Origin: Verrucomicrobiaceae bacterium
GTDB taxonomy: Bacteria > Verrucomicrobiota > Verrucomicrobiia > Verrucomicrobiales > Verrucomicrobiaceae
Length of the DNA: 64,000 nucleotides
Direction: 5' to 3'
Assembly (NCBI GenBank): GCA_947466075.1
Contig: CANIBP010000026.1
Coordinates: 1 to 64,000 of the forward strand
Shown here piece after piece: positions 34,549 through 42,879 of the stretch (its first letter is position 1; each line of letters starts with the position of its first letter). The translations under genes and the position numbers were made by a program. The notes under the pieces were generated by a model, which was given only the letters and a program-made list of their open reading frames with translations, was not told the DNA's origin and ran no database searches.

Positions 34549-35328
34549 ATGCGTCATTTCGTGGCATATCACAAAGCGGATGTTCGGGGTCTGCTCGACC
34601 GAACCGAGCAATACGATACCGTAGCCATCGGTTCTAAGAAGTCCCTGAAGACGCTTCAGTCCGCTATCGGAAGTCGCGTGTGGCTTTTCGAGGGACGCGG
34701 CACGACAACCGGGAATCCGGTGTTCTCCTTGGCTTATTCATTTATCGCCGAGACCGTCGAAGATGCGGCGGATGGTAAAGAGAGGCAGCTTTCTGGATCG
34801 TCAGTTGTCCATTTTGACGACAAGGCCCTGAATGGTTTTTCATGGTTCAAGACATTGATGATTGAGGTCGCGAATTTTAGTTTGGGATTTCAGGAGGTTA
34901 AGAGCCCAAAGGTGCTCGCTAAGATAGAGGCGTTTCTGGCGGAGGAGGATCACGCGGATTTCGGCGAGCAGCCTCCCGCCATGTTCACCGAAGGGGGAAC
35001 AAAAAGAGTCGAGATTAGCATCCCAGAGCGGTCAGCATCCGCCCGGTTGGCCTGCATTAGACATCACGGATCAGTCTGTTTTGTTTGCGGCTTTGATTTT
35101 GGCAGGTTTTACGGAGGGCTCGCCGAGGGATTTATCGAAGTTCACCACCGAAAGCAGATTTCGGAGTCGAGTGGTTCGCGGGCCGTCGATGCCGTTTCCG
35201 ATTTGATTCCACTCTGCGCCAATTGCCATCGCGTCGTCCATTTGTCGAACCCTCCGATTGATGTTGAAGCCCTGAAAGAAGAAATACAAAAGAGGCCCAA
35301 CAAATCGCTGGAGACGAACCGCCGCTGA
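34549..35328 (+). CDS. HNH endonuclease carried on an integron cassette
   Basis: This 259-aa protein starts 10 bases after the cassette junction, with AAGAAAG as the only possible ribosome binding site. The C-terminal third is a zinc-type HNH nuclease: CFVCGF, then FIEVHHRKQIS and DLIPLCANCHRVVH, giving the Cys pairs, His-His and final Asn-His. The N-terminal 160 residues (a HKADV region and SRVWLFEGRG) are unfamiliar and may recognise target DNA or a modification. The last residues RPNKSLETNRR are encoded by the attC itself, as is common for cassette genes. Likely a restriction-type or phage-defence nuclease. Confidence 0.85.
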   Translation: MRHFVAYHKADVRGLLDRTEQYDTVAIGSKKSLKTLQSAIGSRVWLFEGRGTTTGNPVFSLAYSFIAETVEDAADGKERQLSGSSVVHFDDKALNGFSWFKTLMIEVANFSLGFQEVKSPKVLAKIEAFLAEEDHADFGEQPPAMFTEGGTKRVEISIPERSASARLACIRHHGSVCFVCGFDFGRFYGGLAEGFIEVHHRKQISESSGSRAVDAVSDLIPLCANCHRVVHLSNPPIDVEALKEEIQKRPNKSLETNRR

Positions 35329-35419
35329 GCGTCTCGGTTTTGATATTGCTGGTTTTATAAACACGATTGGAGAGAGCTTAAGTGCGCTGTCAGCGCGGAC
35401 GCTCACCTCGACGTTAGGC
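35295..35419. other. attC recombination site
   Basis: This 125-bp site has R'' GCCCAAC (35295-35301) and R' GTTAGGC (35413-35419), which match the RYYYAAC and GTTRRRY cores. Inner arms TGAGCGTC (35326-35333) and GACGCTCA (35398-35405) are perfect complements, so the folded single strand has the stem needed by IntI. The single mismatch between the R boxes is usual. The length falls inside the normal attC range. Confidence 0.82.
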
Positions 35420-35424
35420 TCCTG

Positions 35425-36405
35425 CTACACGATCAGCATGCAGTCCCCATAGCTGAAGAAACGATAGCGCTCACGAATCGCTTCCGCGTAAGCCTGCATC
35501 GTCAGTTCCTTGCCCGCAAAGGCGCTGACCAACATAATCAGCGTTGATTTTGGTAGATGGAAATTCGTCAGCAGGCCGCCAGCGACACGAAACTCGAAAC
35601 CGGGATGAATGAAGATGTCCGTGCTGCCGCGGGTGGCGATGACTCGGCCATGATCGCGTGCGACGCTCTCGAGCGTGCGCATGGCGGTGGTGCCGACGGT
35701 AATGACGCGTTTGGCTGATTGAATCGCTTGGGCAGTCGTTGCAGAGACTTCATAGACTTCGCTGTGCATCTTGTGATCCGCGATGTTTGCCACCTTCACC
35801 GGCTGAAACGTGCCGACACCGACATGCAGCGTCACAAACGTGTGGGGCAGGGGATTCAGCACCTCGGGCGTGAAGTGCAGCCCCGCCGTTGGCGCAGCGA
35901 TGGAGCCTTCGCTTCGGGCGAACACGGTTTGATAGCGTTCGCGGTCCGTCGGCTGGTCCTCACGGCCCATGTAGTGCGGCAGCGCCAGATGCCCATGCTT
36001 TGACTCATCCACGAGGCGGTCGAACTCGATGATGCGGTTGCCGTCCTCCTCCAAAATCTCGATCACGTGGCCCGTGGCCTCGCCAATTTGCACCGTATCG
36101 CCAAGGCGGAATTTTTTCCCCGGCTTCACCATGCAGCGCCAGCGCGTCGCCGTGAGTGGCTCCACCCGCAGCACCTCATAACCTTGATCCGTGTAGTAGC
36201 GGGCCGGAACGACCCGCGTGTCATTTAAAACGAGCATGTCGCTAGCCTCCCGCGAGACAAACTCCCCGATCTCGCGAAACATCCGGTGCTCGATATTCCC
36301 TGAATCTCGATGCACCACCATCATCCTGGACGCGGAACGTTCCGCCAGCGGTTCACTGGCAATGAGTTCGGGCGGTAGGTGGTAATCAAAGTCGGCGGTC
36401 AGCAT
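35425..36405 (-). CDS. queA: tRNA S-adenosylmethionine ribosyltransferase-isomerase QueA
   Basis: This 326-aa protein transfers the ribosyl group of S-adenosylmethionine to preQ1 at tRNA position 34, the penultimate step of queuosine synthesis. Family blocks are clear: DFDYHLPPELIA at the start, LVLNDTRVVPARY, HVGVGTFQPVK, GGLLTNFHLPKSTLIMLVSAF, and the C-terminal RYRFFSYGDCMLIV. Length is slightly below the usual 340-360. The stop is 6 bases from the inserted integron cassette, which has not damaged the coding region. No other queuosine genes are in the window. Confidence 0.97.
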   Translation of the reverse strand: MLTADFDYHLPPELIASEPLAERSASRMMVVHRDSGNIEHRMFREIGEFVSREASDMLVLNDTRVVPARYYTDQGYEVLRVEPLTATRWRCMVKPGKKFRLGDTVQIGEATGHVIEILEEDGNRIIEFDRLVDESKHGHLALPHYMGREDQPTDRERYQTVFARSEGSIAAPTAGLHFTPEVLNPLPHTFVTLHVGVGTFQPVKVANIADHKMHSEVYEVSATTAQAIQSAKRVITVGTTAMRTLESVARDHGRVIATRGSTDIFIHPGFEFRVAGGLLTNFHLPKSTLIMLVSAFAGKELTMQAYAEAIRERYRFFSYGDCMLIV

Positions 36406-36411
36406 GGGGGA

Positions 36412-36540
36412 GTTGACGATTGTTTACCGTTGTTGACGATGGTTTACAGTTGTTTTTCCAAGTCCGTTCAGCGGGTCGTTTTTCCAACCATTGTCAACGC
36501 TTGCGCAGCAAGCCTTCAGCCATCGTCAACAACTGCAAAC
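36412..36540. repeat. repeated GTTGACGATKG motifs, two direct and two inverted
   Basis: GTTGACGATTG (36412) and GTTGACGATGG (36432) lie in tandem 20 bases apart. Inverted relatives occur at 36487 (ACCATTGTCAAC) and 36519 (GCCATCGTCAAC). The longer pair GTTTACCGTTGTTGACGATGG-like (36422-36442) versus its complement (36520-36540) shares 19 of 21 positions. They occupy the divergent spacer between queA and the Gfo/Idh/MocA gene. They may be operator sites or a degraded mobile repeat. Confidence 0.6.
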
Positions 36541-36639
36541 GCCTGCAGAGCAGGTTCTCGCCGTCCGATTCCCCCTAAACTTTGTCCTTCCCATGCGCCG
36601 TCGCCCACGCCTATAAAGTCACCGCAACTTCCAACCATC

Positions 36640-37767
36640 ATGTCAGACAAAAAAATCAACATCGCCGTCGTCGGCCTCGGTTTCGGGGCGGAATTTATCC
36701 CCATCTGGCAGCGCCACCCGCTCACGACCTGCTATGCGATCTGCCAGCGTGACCCGAAGAAACTCAACGCCATTGGCGACGCCTTCGATATCGCCGTGCG
36801 TTACACCGACTTCAAAGCGATGCTTAAGGACCCGAACATCGACGCAGTCCACATCAACTCGCCCATTCCCGACCACGGTTGGATGAGCATCGAGGCGCTC
36901 AAAGCCGGCAAGCACGTCGCCTGCACGGTGCCGATGGCCACCAGCATCGAAGACTGCAAAAAGATCTGCGATCTCGTCAAAAAGACCGGCCTCAAATACA
37001 TGATGATGGAGACCGTCGTCTATGCCCGCGAATATCTCTTCATGAAGGAGCAGCTCGATCAGGGCAAGCTCGGCAAGCTGCAGTTCGTGCAGGCCTCGCA
37101 TCAGCAGGACATGGACGGCTGGCCGAACTACTGGCCCGGCCTGCCGCCGATGTGGTATGCCACGCATTGCGTCGGTCCCGTGGCCGGCATGATCGGTAAG
37201 CCTGCCGAATACGTGAGCTGCTTCGGCTCCGGCACCGTGCGCAAGGAATTGCAAAAGTGCTACGGCAGCCTGTTTGCCGTCGAAACCGCTCACATCAAGT
37301 TCAAAGGCACCGATGTCAGCGCCCGCATCATCCGCAGCCTGTTCGACACCGCACGCCAGTATCGCGAGAGCATCGATGTCTATGGCGACAAAGCCTCCAT
37401 CGAATGGCCGCTCATCGAGCACGAGCCGCTCATCATGCACCGCGCCAAACTGCCCGAGCACAAGATTCCCAAGACCATCAAAGCTCCCGACTTCGCCAAA
37501 CGCCTGCCGAAGCCGATTCAGCGCTTCACTACCAAGGGCGTCTATGATCTCGGCAAGAAAACGCACCTCAGCTTCACGCAAGGCAGTGGTCACGGCGGCA
37601 GCCATCCGCATCTCGCCAACGAGTTTGCCAATGCCCTCGCCGAAAAACGCCAGCCCTTCCCGAACGCCGCCCAATCCGCCAACTGGACCTGCGTTGGCCT
37701 CTGCGCCCATCAGTCGGCCATGGCTGGCGGTAAGATCGTGATGCTGCCTGCTTTCACGCTGGGTTGA
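36640..37767 (+). CDS. Gfo/Idh/MocA family oxidoreductase
   Basis: This 375-aa protein starts MSDKKINIAVVGLGFGAEF, a Rossmann GLGFG NAD(P) motif with no signal peptide. The catalytic-region pattern EALKAGKHVACTVPM (equivalent to the EKP motif, here CTVP in place of EKP) is clear, as are YMMMETVVYAREYLFMKE and HYxxP-like GLPPMWYATHCVGPVAG. These enzymes oxidise or epimerise sugars and inositols. The upstream coding extension from 36379 is rejected. The SDR gene follows 6 bases later on the same strand, suggesting a two-step sugar or polyol pathway. Confidence 0.92.
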   Translation: MSDKKINIAVVGLGFGAEFIPIWQRHPLTTCYAICQRDPKKLNAIGDAFDIAVRYTDFKAMLKDPNIDAVHINSPIPDHGWMSIEALKAGKHVACTVPMATSIEDCKKICDLVKKTGLKYMMMETVVYAREYLFMKEQLDQGKLGKLQFVQASHQQDMDGWPNYWPGLPPMWYATHCVGPVAGMIGKPAEYVSCFGSGTVRKELQKCYGSLFAVETAHIKFKGTDVSARIIRSLFDTARQYRESIDVYGDKASIEWPLIEHEPLIMHRAKLPEHKIPKTIKAPDFAKRLPKPIQRFTTKGVYDLGKKTHLSFTQGSGHGGSHPHLANEFANALAEKRQPFPNAAQSANWTCVGLCAHQSAMAGGKIVMLPAFTLG

Positions 37768-37773
37768 TTCCTC

Positions 37774-38454
37774 ATGGATGCCGCCACATCTCCACCGCTC
37801 ACTGCCGTCATCACCGGCGGTGACGGTGATTTGGCGAAATCCATTTCGGATGAACTCAAGCTGGCGGGTTTTGAAGTTCTGGCACCAGGTCGGCATGATC
37901 TCGATGTCACGAATGCGGAATCGGTGAAGTCATTTTTCGCCACGGTGAAGCAGATCGATCTGCTGGTGAACAATGCCGGTGTGTGTCGTGACGTTTCGGT
38001 GGTGAAGATGAGCAATGAAGATTTTGATCAAGTCGTCGATGTGAATCTCAAAGGCGCATTCTTGGTGTCGCAGGCGGTCGTGAAAATCATGGCGAAGCAA
38101 CGCCGTGGTCACATCATGAACATTGGCTCCTATTCAGCGCTCAGCGGACCCGCAGGTCAGGCGAATTACGCGGCAGCGAAGGCAGGTTTGATCGGATTGA
38201 CGCAAAGCATCGCCAAAGAGTATGGCGCACGCAATGTGAGGGCGAACTGCGTGTTGCCGGGATTTCTGGAGACGAAGATGACGCGGCATCTCTTGGCGAA
38301 TGACGAGTGGCGTGAGGAATTGACGAAGACGCATGCGCTAGGCCGACTCAACACGCCGCAGGATGCGGCACGCTTCATTGTTTTTCTGCATTCGATGCAG
38401 AATGTGAGCGGACAAGTGTTTCAACTCGACAGTCGAGTGCGGCGATGGGCCTGA
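37774..38454 (+). CDS. short-chain dehydrogenase/reductase
   Basis: This 226-aa protein has the SDR Rossmann start TAVITGGDGDLAKSISDEL (GGDGDLA in place of the usual GxxxGIG), NNAGVCRDVS, the catalytic Ser in GSYSALSG and the active-site NYAAAKAG (Tyr and Lys four residues apart). It closely resembles 3-oxoacyl-ACP reductase FabG, but its position right after a Gfo/Idh/MocA oxidoreductase argues for a sugar or polyol substrate. It is slightly short for the family. Its stop is followed by a 26-bp inverted repeat. Confidence 0.9.
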   Translation: MDAATSPPLTAVITGGDGDLAKSISDELKLAGFEVLAPGRHDLDVTNAESVKSFFATVKQIDLLVNNAGVCRDVSVVKMSNEDFDQVVDVNLKGAFLVSQAVVKIMAKQRRGHIMNIGSYSALSGPAGQANYAAAKAGLIGLTQSIAKEYGARNVRANCVLPGFLETKMTRHLLANDEWREELTKTHALGRLNTPQDAARFIVFLHSMQNVSGQVFQLDSRVRRWA

Positions 38455-38525
38455 AGTACGATGGACACTCCTGTCCGTCGGGTGTGGCGGAGCGTTCAAC
38501 GACGGACAGGAGTGTCCATCGTACT
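38455..38525. terminator. 26-bp perfect inverted repeat between convergent genes
   Basis: Arms 38455-38480 and 38500-38525 are perfect complements (core GATGGACACTCCTGTCCGTC) with a 19-base loop. It starts at the base after the SDR stop and ends on the first base of the pseudouridine synthase stop codon region, so it can act as a bidirectional terminator. No T-run is present. The sequence looks like a dispersed palindromic repeat recruited as a terminator. Confidence 0.7.
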
Positions 38526-39262
38526 CAAAGTGTGAACTCCGGTGGCACCGGTGCCTCCCAGCAGCTCGGAAAGCCTTCGAGATTGAGTTCTAGCCGTGAG
38601 GAATGCAGTGCTTGGCGTGGCAGGAGAAGCTTTTGCTCCAAAGCAGGTGTCCAACCAGTTTCGATGAACTCCAAGTAGCAACGATCATCGCGGCCATAGA
38701 GTTTGTCGCCGACGATGGGGAGGCCGAGATGATGCAGATGCACGCGGATCTGATGCATGCGGCCTGTTTCTGGTTTAGCCTCGATCATAGCAAACTTCTC
38801 CCCTTTGCGCTCGAAGCGCTGGAGTGTGCGAAACGCGGTGCGGCACTCGGCCCCTTGCGGATGGACGATTTGTTTGACCCAGATGTCATAGGGCTGCACG
38901 TCGCGGGCGTTCAAGATGGGCGCATCGAGCATTTGCTCTTCCCACTCCGGCCAGCCGTGAACGAGTGCGACGTAGGTCTTGTGAATTTTACGATCCTGCA
39001 TTGCCATGCCGAAGAGGCGGGCGAGTTCGTGATTCTTCGCGACGAGCACGACGCCGCTGGTCTCGCGGTCGAGGCGGTTGATGATGGAAACCTGGCCGCC
39101 GTTAGCGATCTCATACGACAGGAGATCGCAGAGACGATGCCAGAGAGTGGGCGGGCCATTCGGATCACCGGGGTGGATTTGCAGCGGAGCAGGTTTGTTG
39201 ACGACGATGTAGCCGTCGGTCTCGTCGATGACGGTGAAGGTGGCGTCGTTACGGATGCTCAC
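38525..39262 (-). CDS. RluA-family pseudouridine synthase
   Basis: This 245-aa protein has the RluA catalytic block INRLDRETSGVVLVAKN, whose Asp (LDRETSG) attacks uridine. It is preceded by YIVVNKPAPLQIHPGDP and followed by KTYVALVHGWPEWEE and TGRMHQIRVHLHHLGLPIVGD. It modifies a uridine in rRNA or tRNA; the target cannot be told. There is no S4 domain, so it is a short RluA/TruC-type form. The start overlaps the upstream VanX-like stop by 4 bases. Confidence 0.93.
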   Translation of the reverse strand: MSIRNDATFTVIDETDGYIVVNKPAPLQIHPGDPNGPPTLWHRLCDLLSYEIANGGQVSIINRLDRETSGVVLVAKNHELARLFGMAMQDRKIHKTYVALVHGWPEWEEQMLDAPILNARDVQPYDIWVKQIVHPQGAECRTAFRTLQRFERKGEKFAMIEAKPETGRMHQIRVHLHHLGLPIVGDKLYGRDDRCYLEFIETGWTPALEQKLLLPRQALHSSRLELNLEGFPSCWEAPVPPEFTL

Positions 39263-39954
39263 AGCACAGGGATGGCGAGTTCCCGTCCATAGACGATGGG
39301 CTGGGGGTCGTGGATGTAGTCCTCATCGTCGAAGTGCCACCACTCAGACTCCAACTGCGTGAAACCCGCCTGCTTCATGGCCTCTTTGAGAATATGGAGG
39401 TTTTGTTTCACCATAGGATCGTTGCCGCGATAGTGGTGGCTGGCGTGTTCGAAGTCCTGGTCAAAGTAGGTGGGCATGCGTTGCTCCTGGCCCTTGGCAT
39501 CGACGAGGGTGAGATCGACGGCAATGCCGCCGCAATGACGGCTCCAGCCGGCTTTCGGCGAGAGGAACATGCCCGTGCTACCGCCATGCTGATGCAGCGT
39601 CTCCTGCGCCTCCGGCGGACGATACGCATCCCAGATGCGCAGGCCGTAGCCTTGCACATGGAGCAGTGTCTGCGCCTTTTTCAGTTTCTGTGCTGTCTCC
39701 CGGCGCAGCAGGCAGGGCATGCGTGAGGGATAAATGGCATGACGGGCGACATTGTAAGCTGTGGCATAACGCAGATCGATGGCGATGCCGGGAATCTCAG
39801 CGCGGACATCAACGAAATCGAAGCGCTTCGCGAGTTCGATGGAATGGCTTGGCACTAGGGCGCTACGGCGTTCCTCTTTCGTGGCACAGGCGGCCAGAGT
39901 GAGGATGACAAGAAAGGGGGCTGTGCGCAGGTAGCGCCAGGAATCTGAGATCAT
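39259..39954 (-). CDS. VanX-type D-alanyl-D-alanine dipeptidase, lipoprotein
   Basis: This 231-aa protein has a lipobox near the start (LTLAACATKEE, Cys about residue 23). It matches peptidase M15D (VanX/DdpX): YATAYNVAR, LRIWDAYRPPEAQ, then the zinc ligands SRHCGGIAVDLTLVD and the catalytic EWWHFDDEDY. In other bacteria it recycles D-Ala-D-Ala from peptidoglycan. It is exported here by its lipid anchor. Upstream of and overlapping the pseudouridine synthase, probably through an operon of convenience. Confidence 0.93.
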   Translation of the reverse strand: MISDSWRYLRTAPFLVILTLAACATKEERRSALVPSHSIELAKRFDFVDVRAEIPGIAIDLRYATAYNVARHAIYPSRMPCLLRRETAQKLKKAQTLLHVQGYGLRIWDAYRPPEAQETLHQHGGSTGMFLSPKAGWSRHCGGIAVDLTLVDAKGQEQRMPTYFDQDFEHASHHYRGNDPMVKQNLHILKEAMKQAGFTQLESEWWHFDDEDYIHDPQPIVYGRELAIPVL

Positions 39955-40016
39955 GTGGAGTTTTTGCTTCCGTACTCACGCACGGCGGGCCAAGTTTGCA
40001 AACACTGCCCTTTTCC

Positions 40017-41180
40017 ATGACCCGTTTTCAAATCCTCGACACTTTGCTGCACTTCCTGGCCTTCTACATCGGCGCAGGCATTGGCTCCTTCCTGAATGTG
40101 GTCATCTACCGCCTGCCGCTTGGCATCTCAGTGAACAATCCCAAGCGCAGCTTCTGCCCATCATGCAAATACCAGATCCCCATGTGGCAGAACATCCCGC
40201 TGCTGAGCTGGCTGCTGTTGCGTGGCAAGTGCGCGAACTGCAGCGGCAAAATTTCCATCCGCTACTTCATGGTCGAGTTGCTCACGGGAGTGATGTTCTA
40301 TCTCGTGTTCTTGAAAGTAAGTGGTGAATATTCCAATGTCGATCCGTGGCCTTACATCAAGATCTGGGGGCCGCAGGTGCTGTGCCTATGGGTTTTCATG
40401 AGCCTGTTGATCTCGGGGATGTTCATCGACATCGACCATTTCATTCTGCCGCACACGATCACCATCGGTGGTGCGGTGGTGGGAGTGCTCGCATCATGGT
40501 GGGTGCCTGCCTTGGTGGATCAAGTCACGCACACCCGCGGACTGCTCATCTCGCTGGCGAGTGCCGCTCTTGGTCTCGGCGGACTCTGGCTGGTGGTTGA
40601 GCTGGGCAAGTTAGCGTTCGGTAGAAAAAAATTCGTCTTTGAAAAAGACGAGTCTTGGGAAGTCACACAGCCGGATGATAACGAGCCGCCCGTGGTGGTC
40701 TTCGGTGAGCACAACTACGGCTGGGCCGATCTCTTCATGCGCGCGACGGACCGCATGGTCGTTTCCTGCAACGAGTTGCAAGTGAACGAGCGAACCTTCG
40801 GCACCGTGACGGCTGAGTTATGGATGGAAAAACTCAAGGTGCGCGATGGCTCGAGCCTGGAAGAATTTGCCCTCGAAGGCGTGAAGATTTTGAAAGCCAA
40901 AGTGACGCAGGTGGTCATTCCACGTGAAGCAATGGGTTTTGGTGATGTGCTATTCCTGATGATGATCGGTGCCTTCACTGGATGGCAGGCTGTCTTGTTC
41001 ACGATTCTTGCCGCATCCGTACTTGGCACCGTCTTCGCTGTTATCCACCGCGTCACCGGCAAAGCCGAGTGGGGTGCGAAGATTCCCTTCGGCCCCTATC
41101 TCGCGATGGGAGCCGTGATCTGGGTCTTCTACGGGCCGCAGTTCGTCGAATGGTATGTGAGTAAGACGATGTGGCGCTGA
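40017..41180 (+). CDS. prepilin peptidase (A24) with an inserted soluble domain
   Basis: This 387-aa inner-membrane protein starts MTRFQILDTLL. It has the methyltransferase-side Cys motif FCPSCKYQIP and CANCSGKIS, then the two catalytic Asp sites: FIDIDHFILP (first) and MGFGDVLFLMM (second). Prepilin peptidase cleaves and methylates type IV pilin and pseudopilin leaders. Between the two sites, residues about 200-305 (GRKKFVFEKDESWEVTQPDD to IPREAM) form an extra soluble segment of about 100 residues absent from typical enzymes. A pseudopilin-like gene occurs at 57139. Confidence 0.93.
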   Translation: MTRFQILDTLLHFLAFYIGAGIGSFLNVVIYRLPLGISVNNPKRSFCPSCKYQIPMWQNIPLLSWLLLRGKCANCSGKISIRYFMVELLTGVMFYLVFLKVSGEYSNVDPWPYIKIWGPQVLCLWVFMSLLISGMFIDIDHFILPHTITIGGAVVGVLASWWVPALVDQVTHTRGLLISLASAALGLGGLWLVVELGKLAFGRKKFVFEKDESWEVTQPDDNEPPVVVFGEHNYGWADLFMRATDRMVVSCNELQVNERTFGTVTAELWMEKLKVRDGSSLEEFALEGVKILKAKVTQVVIPREAMGFGDVLFLMMIGAFTGWQAVLFTILAASVLGTVFAVIHRVTGKAEWGAKIPFGPYLAMGAVIWVFYGPQFVEWYVSKTMWR

Positions 41181-41187
41181 ACGCAGG

Positions 41188-42771
41188 CTACTCCTGCTTC
41201 GCCCCGGCCTTCTTCTTGCCAGCACCCTTGCCTTTCGGCTGTTCAGGCGGCTGCGGTTCGTTGTCGAAGGGCTTGTTGCCGTGGGCGATGCGTGGTGGCG
41301 GCATGGTTTCCTTCACCTCGGCCTGAAGGCGGAGGATTTCGGCCTTTAACTCCTTCACGGTGTCGGCATAAGCTGGATCATCGTAGAAACTCTTTACTTC
41401 GAGCGGATCCTTTTCGCGGTCGAGCAATTCCCAGTCATCGAGATCCGGCTTGTAGTAGTGGATGAGCTTGTAGCGGTCCGTGATGACACCATAGTGCGGG
41501 CGCACGTGATGCGGCACAGGGAACTCATAGTAGTGGTAGTAGAGTGATTTGCGCCAGTCAGCAGGCGTTTCGCCCTTCATGAGCGGCACGATGCTGCGGC
41601 CATGCACGTCCGGCAGGTTCTCGCACTTGGCGATGTCGAGGAAGGTGCTGGCAAAATCGATGAGGCTGACGATTCGGCTCGTGCTTGTGCCTGGTTTGAT
41701 CACGCCCGGCCAACGGACGAGCAATGGTGTGCGTAACGATTCTTCAAAGATCCAGCGCTTATCGAACCAGCCGTGCTCACCGAGGAAGAAGCCCTGATCG
41801 CTGCTCAGTATGACCACGGTGTTTTTTGTGAGGTCGTTTTTGTCGAGGTAATCGAGCACTCGCCCCACGTTTTCATCCACGGCCTTCACGCAGGCCAGGT
41901 AGTCGTGCATGTAGCGCTGGTAGCGCCATTTCACCAGATCACGGCCCGCAGGAGCTGCTTCGCGGTATTTGGCATTGCGTGGGTCATAGTAGGCACTCCA
42001 AGTCTTCTTCTGTTCTTCATTCAAATTGCCGGGAATCACGAGTTTCACATCACGATCTGTCATCGTGCGGTCGATGCCCATGTCGTGATCGCTTACAGCC
42101 TTGCTACGGCCGCTGTAGCTGTCGAACAGCGTTTCCGGTTCTTCATAGACGCGGTCGTTGTCAAAGCCGAGCAAGCGAAGCGGTGGCTCCCATTCACGAT
42201 GTGGGGCCTTGTGCTGGCACATTATCATGAAGGGCTTCGTTTTGTCGCGTTGGTCCATCCACTTCAGTGTGAGGTCGCCGATGATGTCGGTCGTGTAGCC
42301 TTCGTATTTCACTTCCTTGCCGTTTTCGGTCATCGGAGGGTTATAATAAGCGCCCTGGCCTGGAAGCACGTTCCAGTGGTCGTAACCCACGGGGTCGGTC
42401 ATGAGGTGCCATTTGCCGATCACCGCCATTTGGTAGCCGCTTTTCTGCATCACCTTGGGGAAAGTCGGCTGTGAGCTATCGAACTTGCTGTTGCTGTTAT
42501 TGTAGAAGCCGTTGGCGTGCGAATACTTGCCGGTCTGGATCACCGCACGGCTGGGGCCGCAGATGGAATTCGTTACGAGGCAGCGGTCGAAACGCATACC
42601 CTCCTTCGCGATGCGGTCCATGTTCGGCGTGTCGAGCAGCTTGCGCTTGTCGCCGTAACAACTGATGGCCTGCGTGGTGAGATCATCGCAAAAGATGAAA
42701 ACAATGTTAGGCGGTTGGGCAGCACTGGCGGTGACCGCGAAAGCGAGTGTGGCGAGGAGGGTGCGAATCAT
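41188..42771 (-). CDS. sulfatase (formylglycine type), second copy
   Basis: This 527-aa exported protein starts at 42771 (MIRTLLATLAFAVTASAAQP, signal peptide). NIVFIFCDDLTTQAISCYG holds the first metal ligands, CGPSRAVIQTGK is the maturation motif with Cys to be oxidised to formylglycine, and VVILSSDQGFFLGEHGWFDKR gives the second metal/active-site region. The C-terminus is Pro/Lys-rich (PPEQPKGKGAGKKKAG). The layout resembles iduronate/arylsulfatases of marine-type Verrucomicrobia; the substrate is not resolvable. Confidence 0.93.
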   Translation of the reverse strand: MIRTLLATLAFAVTASAAQPPNIVFIFCDDLTTQAISCYGDKRKLLDTPNMDRIAKEGMRFDRCLVTNSICGPSRAVIQTGKYSHANGFYNNSNSKFDSSQPTFPKVMQKSGYQMAVIGKWHLMTDPVGYDHWNVLPGQGAYYNPPMTENGKEVKYEGYTTDIIGDLTLKWMDQRDKTKPFMIMCQHKAPHREWEPPLRLLGFDNDRVYEEPETLFDSYSGRSKAVSDHDMGIDRTMTDRDVKLVIPGNLNEEQKKTWSAYYDPRNAKYREAAPAGRDLVKWRYQRYMHDYLACVKAVDENVGRVLDYLDKNDLTKNTVVILSSDQGFFLGEHGWFDKRWIFEESLRTPLLVRWPGVIKPGTSTSRIVSLIDFASTFLDIAKCENLPDVHGRSIVPLMKGETPADWRKSLYYHYYEFPVPHHVRPHYGVITDRYKLIHYYKPDLDDWELLDREKDPLEVKSFYDDPAYADTVKELKAEILRLQAEVKETMPPPRIAHGNKPFDNEPQPPEQPKGKGAGKKKAGAKQE

Positions 42772-42879
42772 GGTTGGAAATGGAATGAAAGGTCGAACGT
42801 GGAAATGCGAAGTGCTTATCAATAAACGTCTAATGCGAGGTCGCCAATTATAGCTGCAAGGCGTGTGGCCTCTTCAAGG

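Larger units (their letters stand above)
34533..35419 (+). mobile_element. lone integron gene cassette (no integrase nearby)
   Basis: A core site GTTAAGC (34533-34539) opens the unit, the HNH gene fills it, and a full attC site closes it with GTTAGGC (35413-35419). Both ends match the GTTRRRY cassette junction. No intI, attI or second attC is found nearby, so this is a single cassette inserted between the di-haem peroxidase and queA, 6 bases from the queA stop. The cassette proper would run from the T after the first G (34534) to the G at 35413. Confidence 0.75.

Noticed and set aside
38455..38525. attC-like site
   Set aside because: It is a perfect simple palindrome without RYYYAAC/GTTRRRY boxes or bulges, unlike the real attC at 35295-35419.
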